Shown: positions 18,575 through 27,899, numbered from the stretch's first letter. The stretch: 64,000 nucleotides of DNA from Rhizobium sp. J15 (GCF_002531825.1 NZ_NWSX01000001.1:310001-374000), one strand, 5' to 3'. A program made the numbers and translations. Notes: generated by a model from the letters alone, not told the origin.

Positions 18575-19696
18575 ATGCAAAATACTTCTCAGCCCAAGGC
18601 GGGCTGGACGCTGGCCGATTTTCTCGACACTTATCGTTATTGGGCCCTGTTTCTTGCCTCGCTGCTTGTAGGGCTCGGCGGAGAGGGGCTCAACACGGTC
18701 CTTCCGCTGATCTCGCGGGAGACCGGGAGCAGCCATCAGACTATTGCGATCTTCTATCTCGGCTCCAATGCAGGCTGGATCATCGGCGCCTTCCTCGCCT
18801 TCGTCGTTGCCAGCCGCCAGGGCCGGCCGGCGCTGATCGTGCCGCTTGTCGTCTGCGCCCTTGTCGCCGTCAGTGTCGTGGCAGCGCCGTCGCTCTGGGC
18901 CTCGCCGGTCTTTCTGTTTCTGTTCGGATTGTCATTCGGCACGGTCCGGGCCGTGTTTCCGCTTGCGATTGCCATATTCCTGGTCGGCGGGCGGCCCGGC
19001 AAGATCGACTTCGGCTGCGCGCTGACGCTGATGTCCGCAACAATCCTGGCCGCGGCCTTGGCGCCCATCGGCACCTCCTGGCTCTATCAAGGCGATCAAG
19101 GCGGGCTGCCTGTGATCCTCGGTTTCCTCGCCTGCCTGGTGATTGCCGTCATCCTGCTGCTGCCGGCGCGGCGCCTGTCTTTCGATGATATGCCGCGCCA
19201 GCGCCACAGGCCGCTCACGCCGCAAAAGCGATCGCCGCTCATGGTTGCCGCGATCCTGACCACGCCGCTGGCGCTGATCATTCTTCTCAGCCTCATCTAC
19301 GGTTTTCAGGGCGATGATATCCAGGCGAGCGGCTATTTCGAGATCACGCTGATTTTCGCCCTGCTGGTGCTCGTCATTGCGATCGCCGCCTTCATCTACC
19401 TTGCCTACTGGTGCTATCGCATCCATGGCGAGCTTGCGGGCTTCGCACCCTCGCAGCGCCTGCTGACACCGCTTACCGCCATGCTGATCGCGATCCTCGT
19501 GCCGCTTGGTCTACCGATTCTGCTGATGACGCTCGGCGATCTCCTCAACGATCGCGGCCGCGAGAGCGGTCAAGGGCGCCTGATTTCGATTGCTTGGCTC
19601 GCGCTCTGGAGCTTCCTCTTCCCGCCGGTCGCCATCGCTTTGGTGCAGAACGCTGCGAACGGGAGCTATAATTGGGTTTCCCCGGAGGCCGCTTAG
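18575..19696 (+). CDS. Integral membrane protein, MFS-like N-terminal half, function unknown
   Basis: About 373 residues with ten or so hydrophobic spans. The first six spans and the loops between them resemble half of a major facilitator protein (GGEGLNTVLPLISRETGSS after span 1; ASRQGRPALIVPL as the cytoplasmic loop). A hydrophilic linker of about 30 residues is followed by four spans. No known substrate family could be assigned. The ATG at 18575 is preceded by GGAG; an in-frame ATG at 18548 is possible. It is divergent from the Cache cyclase gene. Confidence 0.6.
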   Translation: MQNTSQPKAGWTLADFLDTYRYWALFLASLLVGLGGEGLNTVLPLISRETGSSHQTIAIFYLGSNAGWIIGAFLAFVVASRQGRPALIVPLVVCALVAVSVVAAPSLWASPVFLFLFGLSFGTVRAVFPLAIAIFLVGGRPGKIDFGCALTLMSATILAAALAPIGTSWLYQGDQGGLPVILGFLACLVIAVILLLPARRLSFDDMPRQRHRPLTPQKRSPLMVAAILTTPLALIILLSLIYGFQGDDIQASGYFEITLIFALLVLVIAIAAFIYLAYWCYRIHGELAGFAPSQRLLTPLTAMLIAILVPLGLPILLMTLGDLLNDRGRESGQGRLISIAWLALWSFLFPPVAIALVQNAANGSYNWVSPEAA

Positions 19697-19772
19697 GGAC
19701 GGGTAGGTCGCCTCGAAACAGCGTGGCTGGAGAACGTCGCGTGAAAGCAATATCGCGAGCATTCGCGAATAT

Positions 19773-20651
19773 TTACGGCAAAAACAGCACGTTATACTGA
19801 TCGAATTCGCCTGGCAGATCGCGAACCTTCATTTCCACTTCGCGATCCTCGAAGAGGACGAGGCAATCTTCGTAGAAGCCGGACAGCATCGAGATGAAAG
19901 CTTTCGTGCCCTCGGGACCATAGAAGAGCGGCGTGAATTCCATATAGAGCGGCACCCGGCGGGCAAGCAGCGGCTGCATCGACCGGCAGGCCATCGGCTC
20001 GTAGCCTTCGATGTCCATCCAGACAAGGCCGATCGCGGCCGGATCGATCGAAAGGCCGGACAGGATCTCGGACACCGGCTTTACCGGCACGCTGATCTTT
20101 TTGTCCGTCGGGCTCTGGCGGATGGCGCTGCTCTTGCCGTGATTGTTGAGGTTCAAGAAAAAGTCGATCTCGCCTTCGCTCTCGCCGGCGGCGCAATTGA
20201 CGAGACGGACCTTCTCTTCCAGTCGGTTCTGGCGGATGTTGAGGACGAGCAGCGGGAAATTGCGCGGGTCGGGTTCGATGCTGACGATCTGGGCATAGGC
20301 GCCGCTCAGCGCGAAATAGACGGTTTGCGTCCCGATATTGCCGCCGATCTCGAGCAGCGTCGCCTCCTTACGAAGCAGGCCGCGCTCACGCAGGATGACG
20401 ATCAGCCGGTCGACGGCGTCGCGCTCGAAATGGCCCTTCCGGAACACCTTGCGGCCGATGTAATCCGAGGGCGAGAAGGTCATCATATGGTCGCCGGCAT
20501 CGACCGTCATCGAGACGACGCGCGGGCCGATATTCTCGATCAGCAGGCGGCGGCCGAAGCGGGTGTCGAAGAAGCGCGAAGCCGCGGCGTTGCGCGCTTT
20601 GCGCAGGCGGCGGCTCCAATATTTGGCGGTGAGCCACGGCTTGCCGGGCAT
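19773..20651 (-). CDS. FkbM family SAM-dependent methyltransferase
   Basis: A 292-residue methyltransferase of the FkbM family, which usually methylates sugars or small metabolites. The SAM motif LLEIGGNIGTQTVYFA is at about residues 98-113, followed by IVSIEPDPRNFPLL, and the family-specific VWMDIEGYE near residue 212. Its ATG shares one base with the stop of the cyaC gene, so the two are co-transcribed and probably translationally coupled. Substrate unknown; the neighbouring glycosyltransferase and deacetylase genes suggest a surface glycan, but this is inference. Confidence 0.85.
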   Translation of the reverse strand: MPGKPWLTAKYWSRRLRKARNAAASRFFDTRFGRRLLIENIGPRVVSMTVDAGDHMMTFSPSDYIGRKVFRKGHFERDAVDRLIVILRERGLLRKEATLLEIGGNIGTQTVYFALSGAYAQIVSIEPDPRNFPLLVLNIRQNRLEEKVRLVNCAAGESEGEIDFFLNLNNHGKSSAIRQSPTDKKISVPVKPVSEILSGLSIDPAAIGLVWMDIEGYEPMACRSMQPLLARRVPLYMEFTPLFYGPEGTKAFISMLSGFYEDCLVLFEDREVEMKVRDLPGEFDQYNVLFLP

Positions 20652-22363
20652 TAGTCTTTTCCTTCGAGCGGTTCTGCCGCTTTCTCTCTCGGAATGACAT
20701 AGACTTTCAAGGGCAAGGCACGGCCGCGCACGCTGATTTCACGGCTTTCGATGCCGGCGAGATCCGCGCCGGAAAGGTTTGCCACCGGCTCGGAGATGAC
20801 GACCGCCGCTTCGAACTCCTTGGCGGCGGTCTCGAGCCGGCTCGCGACGTTCACGGTATCGCCGATCGCCGTCATGCTGCGCACCCGGCCGTAGCCCATC
20901 GTGCCGACCACGGCGGGGCCGGTGTGGATGCCGATGGCGATGCGCAGCGGCAGCGTCAGTTCGTCGGCAAGTTCTGCGGCGAGCTTATCGATCCCCGCGA
21001 CGATCGCCGCCGCTGCGCTCAGCGCCTGGCGGCAGGCTTCGTCCGGTGCAGTGTTGAGGCCGAAGAGCGCCATAGCGCCATCGCCGATGAACTTGTCGAG
21101 CCGCCCGCCCGCCTGTTCCACCGCCTTGCCGATAATGGCGAAATAGCGGTTGAGCAGGAAGACGACATCGAAAGGCAGGCGCGTTTCCGTCAGTGTGGTG
21201 AAATGACGAATATCGACGAAAAGCACAGCGATGTCGCGCTCGCGGCCCGGGCTGGTTTCCTGGCTGTTGGGAGGAAGCGTCGGTTCGACCGCCGGCACGA
21301 GAAGCGGCGCCACCGTAATGTCGGCATTCGGGCGAAGTTGGCAGGCGAGCCGGACATCCGGGCCGGCCTTGATGCGCTTCAGCGTCGTCTGCTCCATCTT
21401 ATCGGGAGGCGGCAGATTTTCGTAGTCGCCGAGGATCTGCACCCGGCAGGTGGAGCATTGGCCCTTCCCGCCACAGACGGAATAATGCGGCAGGCCGCCG
21501 AGGCGGCTGGCTTCCAGCACCGTGAAGCCGCGCGGCACACGAATAACCTCGCCACCCGGATAATGCACGGCCACCTGGTCGAGCCGCTCCTTCATCCTGC
21601 GCCGGGCACGGGCGGCGACGACGAGGAGCAGCGAGGCCGAGAAGGCGCCGTAGAGCCCGGCGCGGACCGTGGCGATCTGGCCGCGAACCTCGGGATCGGA
21701 GACATAATGGGCGTTGACGCTCTGCTCATAGGGATTGATCGTCAGCTGATAAGAAGGGTCGGCGAGCGTACGGCCCATCTGCACGAAGCCGAGAAGCGAA
21801 AGCACGGGTACGAGGATTGCCAGCGCCAGCAGCAGCGGCGTCAGGTCGATATACCATGGCCGGTAGCGGAGCCAGAAATGGATGCCGATGCAGCCATGGA
21901 TCCATACCGCAAGCACGGCGAGAGCCTGTCGCATGCCTGTCGACGGCGACCTGATCCACTGCATGGTGACGATCGTCTCGTAGTCGTCGATGTAACCATA
22001 GAGTTCGTGGGCGACGCGTGTGCCGATGACATGGTCGATGAGAAGCAGCGGGATCAGCAGGCCGAGTGCGATCTGGGCTGTTTCCCCCTTCGGCATGACG
22101 AGGCTGCGGCGCATGTAGATGGCGCGCAGCACCAGGGTCATGTGGATCAGGACCGAGGAATAGAATACCGCCGTGCCGACGGGATTGCGCCATATGGCGA
22201 GAAAAAGGCCACGGGCCTTGTCGGCGGCGTCAAGCGAAATCAGCCCCAGCGCATGGTTCGACAAATGCAACAGGACGAAGATGAAGATGACGAGGCCGGA
22301 ACCGAGCCTTGCCCTTCTGATCGCGCGTTCCGAAAAAATCCCTGTGGCCGAGACCGTTGTCAT
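20651..22363 (-). CDS. cyaC: CyaC-type adenylate cyclase with SdhC-like diheme membrane anchor and [2Fe-2S] domain
   Basis: A 570-residue protein with three parts. Residues about 15-260 form six membrane spans rich in paired histidines (LLHLSNHALG, WIHGCIGIHFW), like the diheme-B anchors of succinate dehydrogenases. Residues about 275-365 are a plant-type [2Fe-2S] ferredoxin domain with CGGKGQCSTC and a fourth Cys in LACQLRP. Residues about 380-560 are a class III cyclase with metal aspartates in LFVDIRHFT and FIGDG, the adenine-type Lys (LDKFIGDG), Thr (MTAIGDT) and Asn/Arg (VNVASRLE). This matches CyaC of Sinorhizobium meliloti, a redox/quinone-responsive cyclase. It is co-transcribed with the FkbM gene. 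Confidence 0.92.
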   Translation of the reverse strand: MTTVSATGIFSERAIRRARLGSGLVIFIFVLLHLSNHALGLISLDAADKARGLFLAIWRNPVGTAVFYSSVLIHMTLVLRAIYMRRSLVMPKGETAQIALGLLIPLLLIDHVIGTRVAHELYGYIDDYETIVTMQWIRSPSTGMRQALAVLAVWIHGCIGIHFWLRYRPWYIDLTPLLLALAILVPVLSLLGFVQMGRTLADPSYQLTINPYEQSVNAHYVSDPEVRGQIATVRAGLYGAFSASLLLVVAARARRRMKERLDQVAVHYPGGEVIRVPRGFTVLEASRLGGLPHYSVCGGKGQCSTCRVQILGDYENLPPPDKMEQTTLKRIKAGPDVRLACQLRPNADITVAPLLVPAVEPTLPPNSQETSPGRERDIAVLFVDIRHFTTLTETRLPFDVVFLLNRYFAIIGKAVEQAGGRLDKFIGDGAMALFGLNTAPDEACRQALSAAAAIVAGIDKLAAELADELTLPLRIAIGIHTGPAVVGTMGYGRVRSMTAIGDTVNVASRLETAAKEFEAAVVISEPVANLSGADLAGIESREISVRGRALPLKVYVIPREKAAEPLEGKD

Positions 22364-22656
22364 TCATTCCCATTCTTGTCGTGTCAGTTGAGGGGCCATA
22401 GAGATTGGGAACGAGGCGGAATTGCTTCGGTCGCGATCACATTTCATATGTTTATGCGCAACTTTTAGAGAAGGCGGCAATAACGGAATTTTTCGGCCGC
22501 AAGCCTGTGGTTTGCAACTATGCTGGCGTGCGCACGGCCTCAACCTCCATCGCTTTGATTTCATTACATGTGATCGCAGAGTGGGAAGGTCCGAGATCAT
22601 CCGCCAACGGGTGTCGATGCGATTTGGAAACAGTGTGTCTTCTGTGAGGGGTACGA

Positions 22657-23745
22657 ATGCGGGTGGCTTTCTATGCGCCGATGAAATCGCCGAACCATCC
22701 GGTGCCGTCGGGCGACCGGCTGATGGCCCGGCTGTTGATCCGGGCGCTGGAGCTTGCCGGCCATGAGGTCGAGGTCGTTTCCGAATTCCGCACCTATGCC
22801 GCGACACCGGAGGCGGCGGCGGAACTCGAACCCGCCATCGATGGCGAACGCGAGCGGCTGCGGCTGAAATGGAAGTCCGAGCCGCGACCCGAACTGTGGT
22901 TCTGCTATCATCCCTATTACAAATCGCCCGACCCTATCGGGCCTGCAATTTCCGCCGAATTCGCCATTCCCTATGTCACGGCCGAGGCCTCCTACGCGGC
23001 AAAACGCGACCGGACGGGCTGGGCTGCCCGGCAGAAGCCTGTCGGGGAGGCGATCATGCAGGCGGCGGTCAATATCAGCTTCACGGAGCGCGACCGGGCC
23101 GGGCTTGAAGCGGCCTTTCCTGGGGCGAAGCTCGCTGAGCTGAAACCGTTCATCGATACCGCGCTCTTCGACATGGTATCGCCGAAGCCCGATCCGCGCC
23201 GGCTGATGACGGTGGCGATGATGCGGGCCGGTGACAAGCTGGATAGCTACGCGATGCTTGCAAAGGCGCTCCGGCTGGTCGAAGACCGGCCCTGGACGCT
23301 TGCCGTCATCGGCGATGGGCCGATGCGGCCGCAGGTGCAGGCGCTGTTTGCCGGCCTTTCCGGCCGGATCGAATGGCTCGGCGAGCGGAATGCCGCCGAA
23401 ATCGCTGCGCTGCTCGGGCAGGGCGGCATCTATGTCTGGCCCGGCTGCGGCGAGGCCTATGGGCTTGCCTATCTCGAGGCCCAGGCCGTTGGGCTGCCCG
23501 TTGTGGCGCAGAAAACGGCGGGAGTGCCGGCCGTGGTCGAGGACGGTGTGACGGGGCTGCTGACGCCTGACGGCGATGTCGCCGCCTATGCTGGTGCCGT
23601 GACGGCCCTGCTCGACGACAGGGAAAGGCGTGACGCCATGGGGCAGGCTGCTCGGCGTTTCGTGCTTGAGGAGCGCTCGCTTGCGATGGCGGCGCGCCTA
23701 TTGGACGGGATTTTGCGGGATCAAGTGGGATTAGGAGCGATGTGA
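22657..23745 (+). CDS. Glycosyltransferase family 4
   Basis: A 362-residue GT-B glycosyltransferase. The C-terminal nucleotide-sugar site is recognisable: WLGERNAAEIAALL, then GIYVWPGCGEAYGLAYLEAQAVGLPVVA (about residues 253-285, with the E-x7-E type motif) and VEDGVTGLL. A GAGGGG lies six bases before the ATG. It overlaps the following deacetylase gene by four bases (ATGA), so the pair probably acts together on a glycan; the sugar and acceptor are unknown. The about 290 bases separating it from divergent cyaC hold both promoters. Confidence 0.88.
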   Translation: MRVAFYAPMKSPNHPVPSGDRLMARLLIRALELAGHEVEVVSEFRTYAATPEAAAELEPAIDGERERLRLKWKSEPRPELWFCYHPYYKSPDPIGPAISAEFAIPYVTAEASYAAKRDRTGWAARQKPVGEAIMQAAVNISFTERDRAGLEAAFPGAKLAELKPFIDTALFDMVSPKPDPRRLMTVAMMRAGDKLDSYAMLAKALRLVEDRPWTLAVIGDGPMRPQVQALFAGLSGRIEWLGERNAAEIAALLGQGGIYVWPGCGEAYGLAYLEAQAVGLPVVAQKTAGVPAVVEDGVTGLLTPDGDVAAYAGAVTALLDDRERRDAMGQAARRFVLEERSLAMAARLLDGILRDQVGLGAM

Positions 23746-24503
23746 TGACCGACAGGGTTTGGGACCCGCTGCACCGCGAGCTTGATCGCTGGCAGGCCGC
23801 CGGCCGGGTGGCGCGGTTCTGGCTGCGGGACGACGATGCTGTCGCGCCGACGCAGGCGCTGGAGACGCTGATGGCCGTGACCGGCGAGAGCCAAGTTCCG
23901 CTGACGCTCGCCGTCATCCCCGGACTGACCGGCGAGGCCCTGGCCACGCGCCTGGCGGAGGAGACCGCCGTCACCGTTGCGGTCCATGGTTGGTCTCATG
24001 CGAATCATGCCGGGCCGGAACGGAAAAAGCAGGAACTCGGAGGCGACCGGCCGGCCGAAACTGTGCTTGGCGAGTTGCGTGATGGGCTTCATCTCTTGGA
24101 GCGGCTGCATCCGGCCCGCTTCCTGGCGATGCTGGTGCCGCCGTGGAACCGGATCGACGCCGCACTCGTCCCGGCGCTGCCGGGGCTCGGATTTGCAGCG
24201 CTTTCCGTCTATGGCCGGGCGAGGCGGGATAGCCTGATGCCGCTCCTCAACACCCATGTCGATATCATCGACTGGCACGGCACCCGCGGCGGACGGAGCG
24301 AAGAGGAACTGGTGGCCGAGCTGGTGGCGGAGCTTCGCGACCGATTTTCTGGCAATGACGAACCTGTCGGCGTGCTCGCCCATCATCTGGTGCATGATGC
24401 TGCGGCGTGGAATTTCCTGTCGGCCTTGTTCGCGACGACGGGCCACCATCCGGCCGTCCTGTGGTCATCGGCAAGCGAACTTCTAAGGCCGCTCGAGATG
24501 TAG
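23742..24503 (+). CDS. Polysaccharide deacetylase-like (NodB fold) protein
   Basis: A 253-residue protein with features of the NodB/CE4 fold: an acidic metal motif LRDDDAV near residue 27, and HGWSHANH near residue 82 (His-x3-His). It is shorter than, and diverged from, classical chitin-oligosaccharide deacetylases, and the conserved Arg/Trp motifs are hard to place, so enzymatic activity is likely but unproven. It overlaps the glycosyltransferase gene (ATGA), pointing to a shared role in surface or storage glycan modification. Confidence 0.75.
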   Translation: MMTDRVWDPLHRELDRWQAAGRVARFWLRDDDAVAPTQALETLMAVTGESQVPLTLAVIPGLTGEALATRLAEETAVTVAVHGWSHANHAGPERKKQELGGDRPAETVLGELRDGLHLLERLHPARFLAMLVPPWNRIDAALVPALPGLGFAALSVYGRARRDSLMPLLNTHVDIIDWHGTRGGRSEEELVAELVAELRDRFSGNDEPVGVLAHHLVHDAAAWNFLSALFATTGHHPAVLWSSASELLRPLEM

Positions 24504-24506
24504 CGA

Positions 24507-25376
24507 TTAGGCGGAGTGAACGCGCCCGAGGAACTCCCGCATGAGCGCCACGACTTCATCGAGATGGGTTTCGAGCAGCCAGTGCCCGCCGCCGAGCAGA
24601 TGGAGCTCGGCATCCGGGAGATCGCGCAGATAGGCCCGCGCCGACTTTTCCGGCATGTAGTGGTCGTTGGGACCCCAAACGATCAGGGTGGGAGGCCGGT
24701 ATTCCCTGAGGTATTTCCGGTGTTCCGGGAACCAGGCCCGGTTCTCCTTCAACCCGGCGATCAGGTCCACGGCAATTTCCTTGCGCCGCGGCGTAACCAG
24801 CGGCCAATGCAGCTTCCAGAGGTCGGGCGGGATGGTATCGGCAAGCGCGGGCGGCAGGTCGTTGAGAAACTCCTCCTTGAAGGCCTCTTCGCTGACGGCT
24901 TCTGCCAGCGCCTTCCTCATGTCCGGCCGCGGAAGCGTCCATGTCGTTTCGATATCCGCATATTTCGGTCCAAGCGCATCCTCATAGGGAATATCGCCGT
25001 TCTGGATGATGAGTGCGACGATGCGCCGAGGCGTCCTGATTGCCAGCCGGGCGCCGATAGGCGATCCGAAATCGTGGAGATAGAGCGCGAAACGATCGAC
25101 TTTTACTGCATCGACAAAGGCCTCCAGCCAGGCGGCATAACCATCGAAACTGTAGTCGAAGTCATCAGGCGTACCGCTATAGCCTGCGCCCGGGAAATCC
25201 GGTGCAATCAGACGCCAGCGGTCGGCCAGACGCGGCATGAGGTTGCGGAATTCGTAGGACGAGCAGGGGTAGCCGTGCGGCAGCAGCAAGACTGGGGCAT
25301 CTTGCCGCCCGGCCTCGCGATAGAAGGTCTCGATGCCTGCGACGGTGATCCGGCGATGCTGGACGAGAGTGTCCAT
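24507..25376 (-). CDS. Alpha/beta hydrolase, epoxide hydrolase/haloalkane dehalogenase type
   Basis: A 289-residue alpha/beta hydrolase. The nucleophile elbow LHDFGSPIGA (about residue 101) has Asp rather than Ser, as in epoxide hydrolases and dehalogenases. The oxyanion motif LLPHGYPCSS is near residue 32 and the catalytic His is in GGGHWLLETH near the C-terminus. The substrate cannot be decided. It is convergent with the deacetylase gene, four bases apart. Confidence 0.85.
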   Translation of the reverse strand: MDTLVQHRRITVAGIETFYREAGRQDAPVLLLPHGYPCSSYEFRNLMPRLADRWRLIAPDFPGAGYSGTPDDFDYSFDGYAAWLEAFVDAVKVDRFALYLHDFGSPIGARLAIRTPRRIVALIIQNGDIPYEDALGPKYADIETTWTLPRPDMRKALAEAVSEEAFKEEFLNDLPPALADTIPPDLWKLHWPLVTPRRKEIAVDLIAGLKENRAWFPEHRKYLREYRPPTLIVWGPNDHYMPEKSARAYLRDLPDAELHLLGGGHWLLETHLDEVVALMREFLGRVHSA

Positions 25377-25435
25377 CGGGAATCTCCTCTTCAGCGGTTC
25401 TTCGGTTTCCTCGGGCAGGCCTTTGAGGTGTGAGC

Positions 25436-25810
25436 CTACCTCCGGTCCTCTTCAAATTGCGCGGCGCCTTCCACCGGCCGCAGCCATGGTTCGCGGCGTT
25501 TGATCCAGAGTTCGTAGCTGGGAACAAGAGGCGTCGGAGCCTGCGAAAGCATGCCAAGCTTGATTTCCGCTTCCTTGTCATCCGCGGAAAACAGGCGCGA
25601 ACCGCAGCGGGGGCAGAAACGCCTTCCCTGGAATTCGCCGGTTTCCCCGGCATGCTCAAATTGGCCGGCGGGCCAGACGCCATAGAAGGTAAAGGCCGAG
25701 CCGCTTTCCTTCCTGCAATCCATGCAATGGCAGATTCCGACGCGTAGCGGTTCGCCCCGAACAGAAACGTGCACCTGCCCGCAAAGGCACTTTCCGGAAA
25801 GCACGGCCAT
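25436..25810 (-). CDS. GFA family zinc protein (glutathione-dependent formaldehyde-activating-like)
   Basis: A 124-residue GFA-family protein. Zinc ligands are visible in CLCG (near residue 8), CHCMDC (near 29) and FCPRCGS (near 68). Family members include S-(hydroxymethyl)glutathione synthase-like proteins, but most are uncharacterised. The ATG at 25810 has AGGGA about eight bases upstream and fits the family N-terminus; a longer in-frame version is not supported. Confidence 0.85.
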   Translation of the reverse strand: MAVLSGKCLCGQVHVSVRGEPLRVGICHCMDCRKESGSAFTFYGVWPAGQFEHAGETGEFQGRRFCPRCGSRLFSADDKEAEIKLGMLSQAPTPLVPSYELWIKRREPWLRPVEGAAQFEEDRR

Positions 25811-25935
25811 AACCGATCCCTGTTTTGTTGATTTCGCGCTGACAGGAGAACGGTCTGGCCCGGCATCGGTTCCGTCACGACGGCACACGTGAGCTTCACG
25901 GCATCAACAAGGTGAAGGCGGCCGGCGGCCGCCTG

Positions 25936-26766
25936 CTAGATCACCACGGTCTGATTGTCGCGCGCGGCAAAAGCTTCGGGGAAGGCGGCCTGCGCCTGTG
26001 CTTCCATCTGGGCCAGTTGTTCATCCGTGCGGGAAGGGGCGTGGTGGAACAGGGCGAAGCGCTTGGCGCCCGCCATCTTGGCGAGCTCGGTCCCGTGCTG
26101 CCAGGTCGAATGGCCGAAGCCCTTGAAGCGCTGCATCTCGTCTTCATTGTAGGTGCAGTCGTAGACGACGAGATCGGCGCCCTGCATCATTTCCAGCGAA
26201 ACGGGATCGTAGCTGCCCGGGATATGTTCGATGTCATAGACGAGAGCGATCGACCGGCCCTGCCACTCGATGCGGTAGCCGATGGCTCCGCCCGGATGGT
26301 TGAGCATGAAAGTCTTGATCTCGATGCCCTCATGCGGCGCCAGGGACTGGCCGGGATGGAAGTCGCGGAAGTTCATCGTCGCCTGACAGATGTCGGTCTT
26401 GACGGGAAACCACGGCGGGCTGATGAACTGCTCGACCATTTCCCGCGTGCTCATCTTGCCGTCGAGATGGCCGGACCAGATGTTGACGTTGATCGAGGGA
26501 TAGTAGATCGCCTTGAAGAAGGGCAGGCCGATAATGTGGTCGTAATGGCAATGGCTGAAGAAGAGATCGACATCGCTGACGCCATCGGCGAGCAACGACA
26601 GGCCCGCCTCGCGCAGGCCGGAGCCGGCGTCGAAGATCATCCGGTGCTTTCCGCAGCGGACCTCAATGCAGGATGTGTTACCGCCGTAGCGGTCGAACTC
26701 GGGACCTGACACGGGAATACTGCCGCGCACGCCCCAAAATTTAACTTGAAACAGTTCTGTCGTCAT
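25936..26766 (-). CDS. MBL-fold metallo-hydrolase
   Basis: A 276-residue metallo-beta-lactamase-fold protein. The N-terminus KFWGVRGSIPVSG with RYGGNTSC is typical of a subgroup related to cyclic phosphodiesterases and PhnP-like enzymes. The metal motif SHCHYDHIIGLPFF (HxHxDH) is at about residues 71-84, with further ligand candidates in LNHPGGAIGYRI and VVYDCTY. Substrate unknown; a phosphodiester is plausible. It is a single gene transcribed leftward. Confidence 0.85.
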   Translation of the reverse strand: MTTELFQVKFWGVRGSIPVSGPEFDRYGGNTSCIEVRCGKHRMIFDAGSGLREAGLSLLADGVSDVDLFFSHCHYDHIIGLPFFKAIYYPSINVNIWSGHLDGKMSTREMVEQFISPPWFPVKTDICQATMNFRDFHPGQSLAPHEGIEIKTFMLNHPGGAIGYRIEWQGRSIALVYDIEHIPGSYDPVSLEMMQGADLVVYDCTYNEDEMQRFKGFGHSTWQHGTELAKMAGAKRFALFHHAPSRTDEQLAQMEAQAQAAFPEAFAARDNQTVVI

Positions 26767-27069
26767 CGTTCTTCAAACCGGCCTTCCCGCATCGCCATCG
26801 TAACCATAGTTCTTCCCGATGCGAAGCAGCAGAATTCCACGGGTTTGCCTGCGTCCCCTTTCGTTCTCCTAACCGCTAGCGGAAGAAGAAGTACATTTTC
26901 CTAAGCAATCGGCTTTCGCCTCGGAAAGCAACCCAGTATGGTTGGTTTTCGGTAAATGGGCTTCTGTAGGCGGGGACATTTTCCCGTTATCATGCCTATT
27001 AGATGGTTGTGCGCGATTGAAAAAGCAAATCGCCCCCTGCCGCACCGCCATATCCTTGCCGACGAGCGC
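26767..27069. other. Intergenic region, nothing recognised
   Basis: About 300 bases between two leftward genes. It should carry the promoter of the metallo-hydrolase gene and the end of the SDR transcript. A short palindrome CCGCTAGCGG lies near 26873; no terminator, small gene or repeat copy seen elsewhere in the window was recognised. Confidence 0.4.
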
Positions 27070-27876
27070 CTAAAGCGAAGCGGTAATCCCGCCGTCGATC
27101 ATCAGCATATGGCCGTTGACGAAGGAAGAGGCGTCTGAGGCGAGGAAGACGGCCGCGCCGACAAGCTCCTTCACTTCGCCCCAGCGGCCGGCGGGCGTGC
27201 GGGTTTCCAGCCAGGCGGAGAATTTCGGATCGTCGACCAGCGCCTGGTTGAGCGGCGTCCTGAAATAGCCGGGCGCGATGGCATTGACCTGCAGGCCGTA
27301 TTTCGCCCAGTCGGTCGCCATGCCGCGCGTCAGGTTCTTCACCGCGCCTTTGGTGGCGGTATAGGGCGCGATGCCGGGACGGGCGAGCTCGGCCTGAACG
27401 GAGGCGATATTGATGATCTTGCCGCGGCCGCGCGCTATCATCGCCTGGGCGACCGGCTGGCTGACATAGAACAGGCTGGAGACGTTGGTCTTGAAGATTT
27501 CGTCCCATTTGTTGACGGGGAAGGATTCCAGCGGTGTCCGGAACTGCATGCCGGCATTGTTGACGAGGATGTCGATCGGGCCGATTTCCGCCTCGATATA
27601 AGCGATGGCGCTGCGGCTCGCCTCGGCATCGGTGACGTCGAAGGCGGCGCTGACGGCATGGCGGTTATGGCTGCGAATATTCTCGGCGGCGGCTTCCGCC
27701 TTCTGCGCATTGCGTCCGTTGATGATGACGGAGGCGCCGTGCTCGGCAAGCCCGAGCGCTAGCGCATGGCCGATACCCTGGCTGGAGCCGGTGACGAGAG
27801 CGCGACGGCCGGAAAGATCGAAAAGGGGAAAGGTCAAGGGACTGTTCTCATCTTGGGACATCAGCTTGAAAAACAT
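27070..27876 (-). CDS. SDR family oxidoreductase (gluconate 5-dehydrogenase-like)
   Basis: A 268-residue classical short-chain dehydrogenase. The cofactor motif VTGSSQGIGHAL is at about residues 28-39, NNAG at about 105, catalytic Ser in INIASVQ and Tyr/Lys in YTATKGAVKN (about 171-180). The overall pattern resembles gluconate 5-dehydrogenases, although the substrate is not proven. The start at 27876 has an AGG eight bases upstream but overlaps a palindrome shared with the divergent toxin gene; an ATG at 27861 is an alternative. Confidence 0.85.
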   Translation of the reverse strand: MFFKLMSQDENSPLTFPLFDLSGRRALVTGSSQGIGHALALGLAEHGASVIINGRNAQKAEAAAENIRSHNRHAVSAAFDVTDAEASRSAIAYIEAEIGPIDILVNNAGMQFRTPLESFPVNKWDEIFKTNVSSLFYVSQPVAQAMIARGRGKIINIASVQAELARPGIAPYTATKGAVKNLTRGMATDWAKYGLQVNAIAPGYFRTPLNQALVDDPKFSAWLETRTPAGRWGEVKELVGAAVFLASDASSFVNGHMLMIDGGITASL

Positions 27877-27890
27877 AGCACCTGGTGCTA
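27876..27890. promoter_or_regulatory. Palindrome, candidate operator of the RelE/HTH toxin-antitoxin pair
   Basis: A perfect inverted repeat TAGCACC-T-GGTGCTA sits ten bases before the toxin ATG, between a possible -35 (TTGAAA, 27866-27871) and a weak -10 (TACTTA, 27889-27894). Toxin-antitoxin operons are usually autorepressed through such palindromes, so this is a likely binding site of the HTH antitoxin. The function is inferred. Confidence 0.55.
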
Positions 27891-27899
27891 CTTAGAGTC

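Noticed and set aside
19754..19769. Hairpin TCGCGA...TCGCGA between convergent genes
   Set aside because: Six-base arms without a T-run; not convincing as a terminator.
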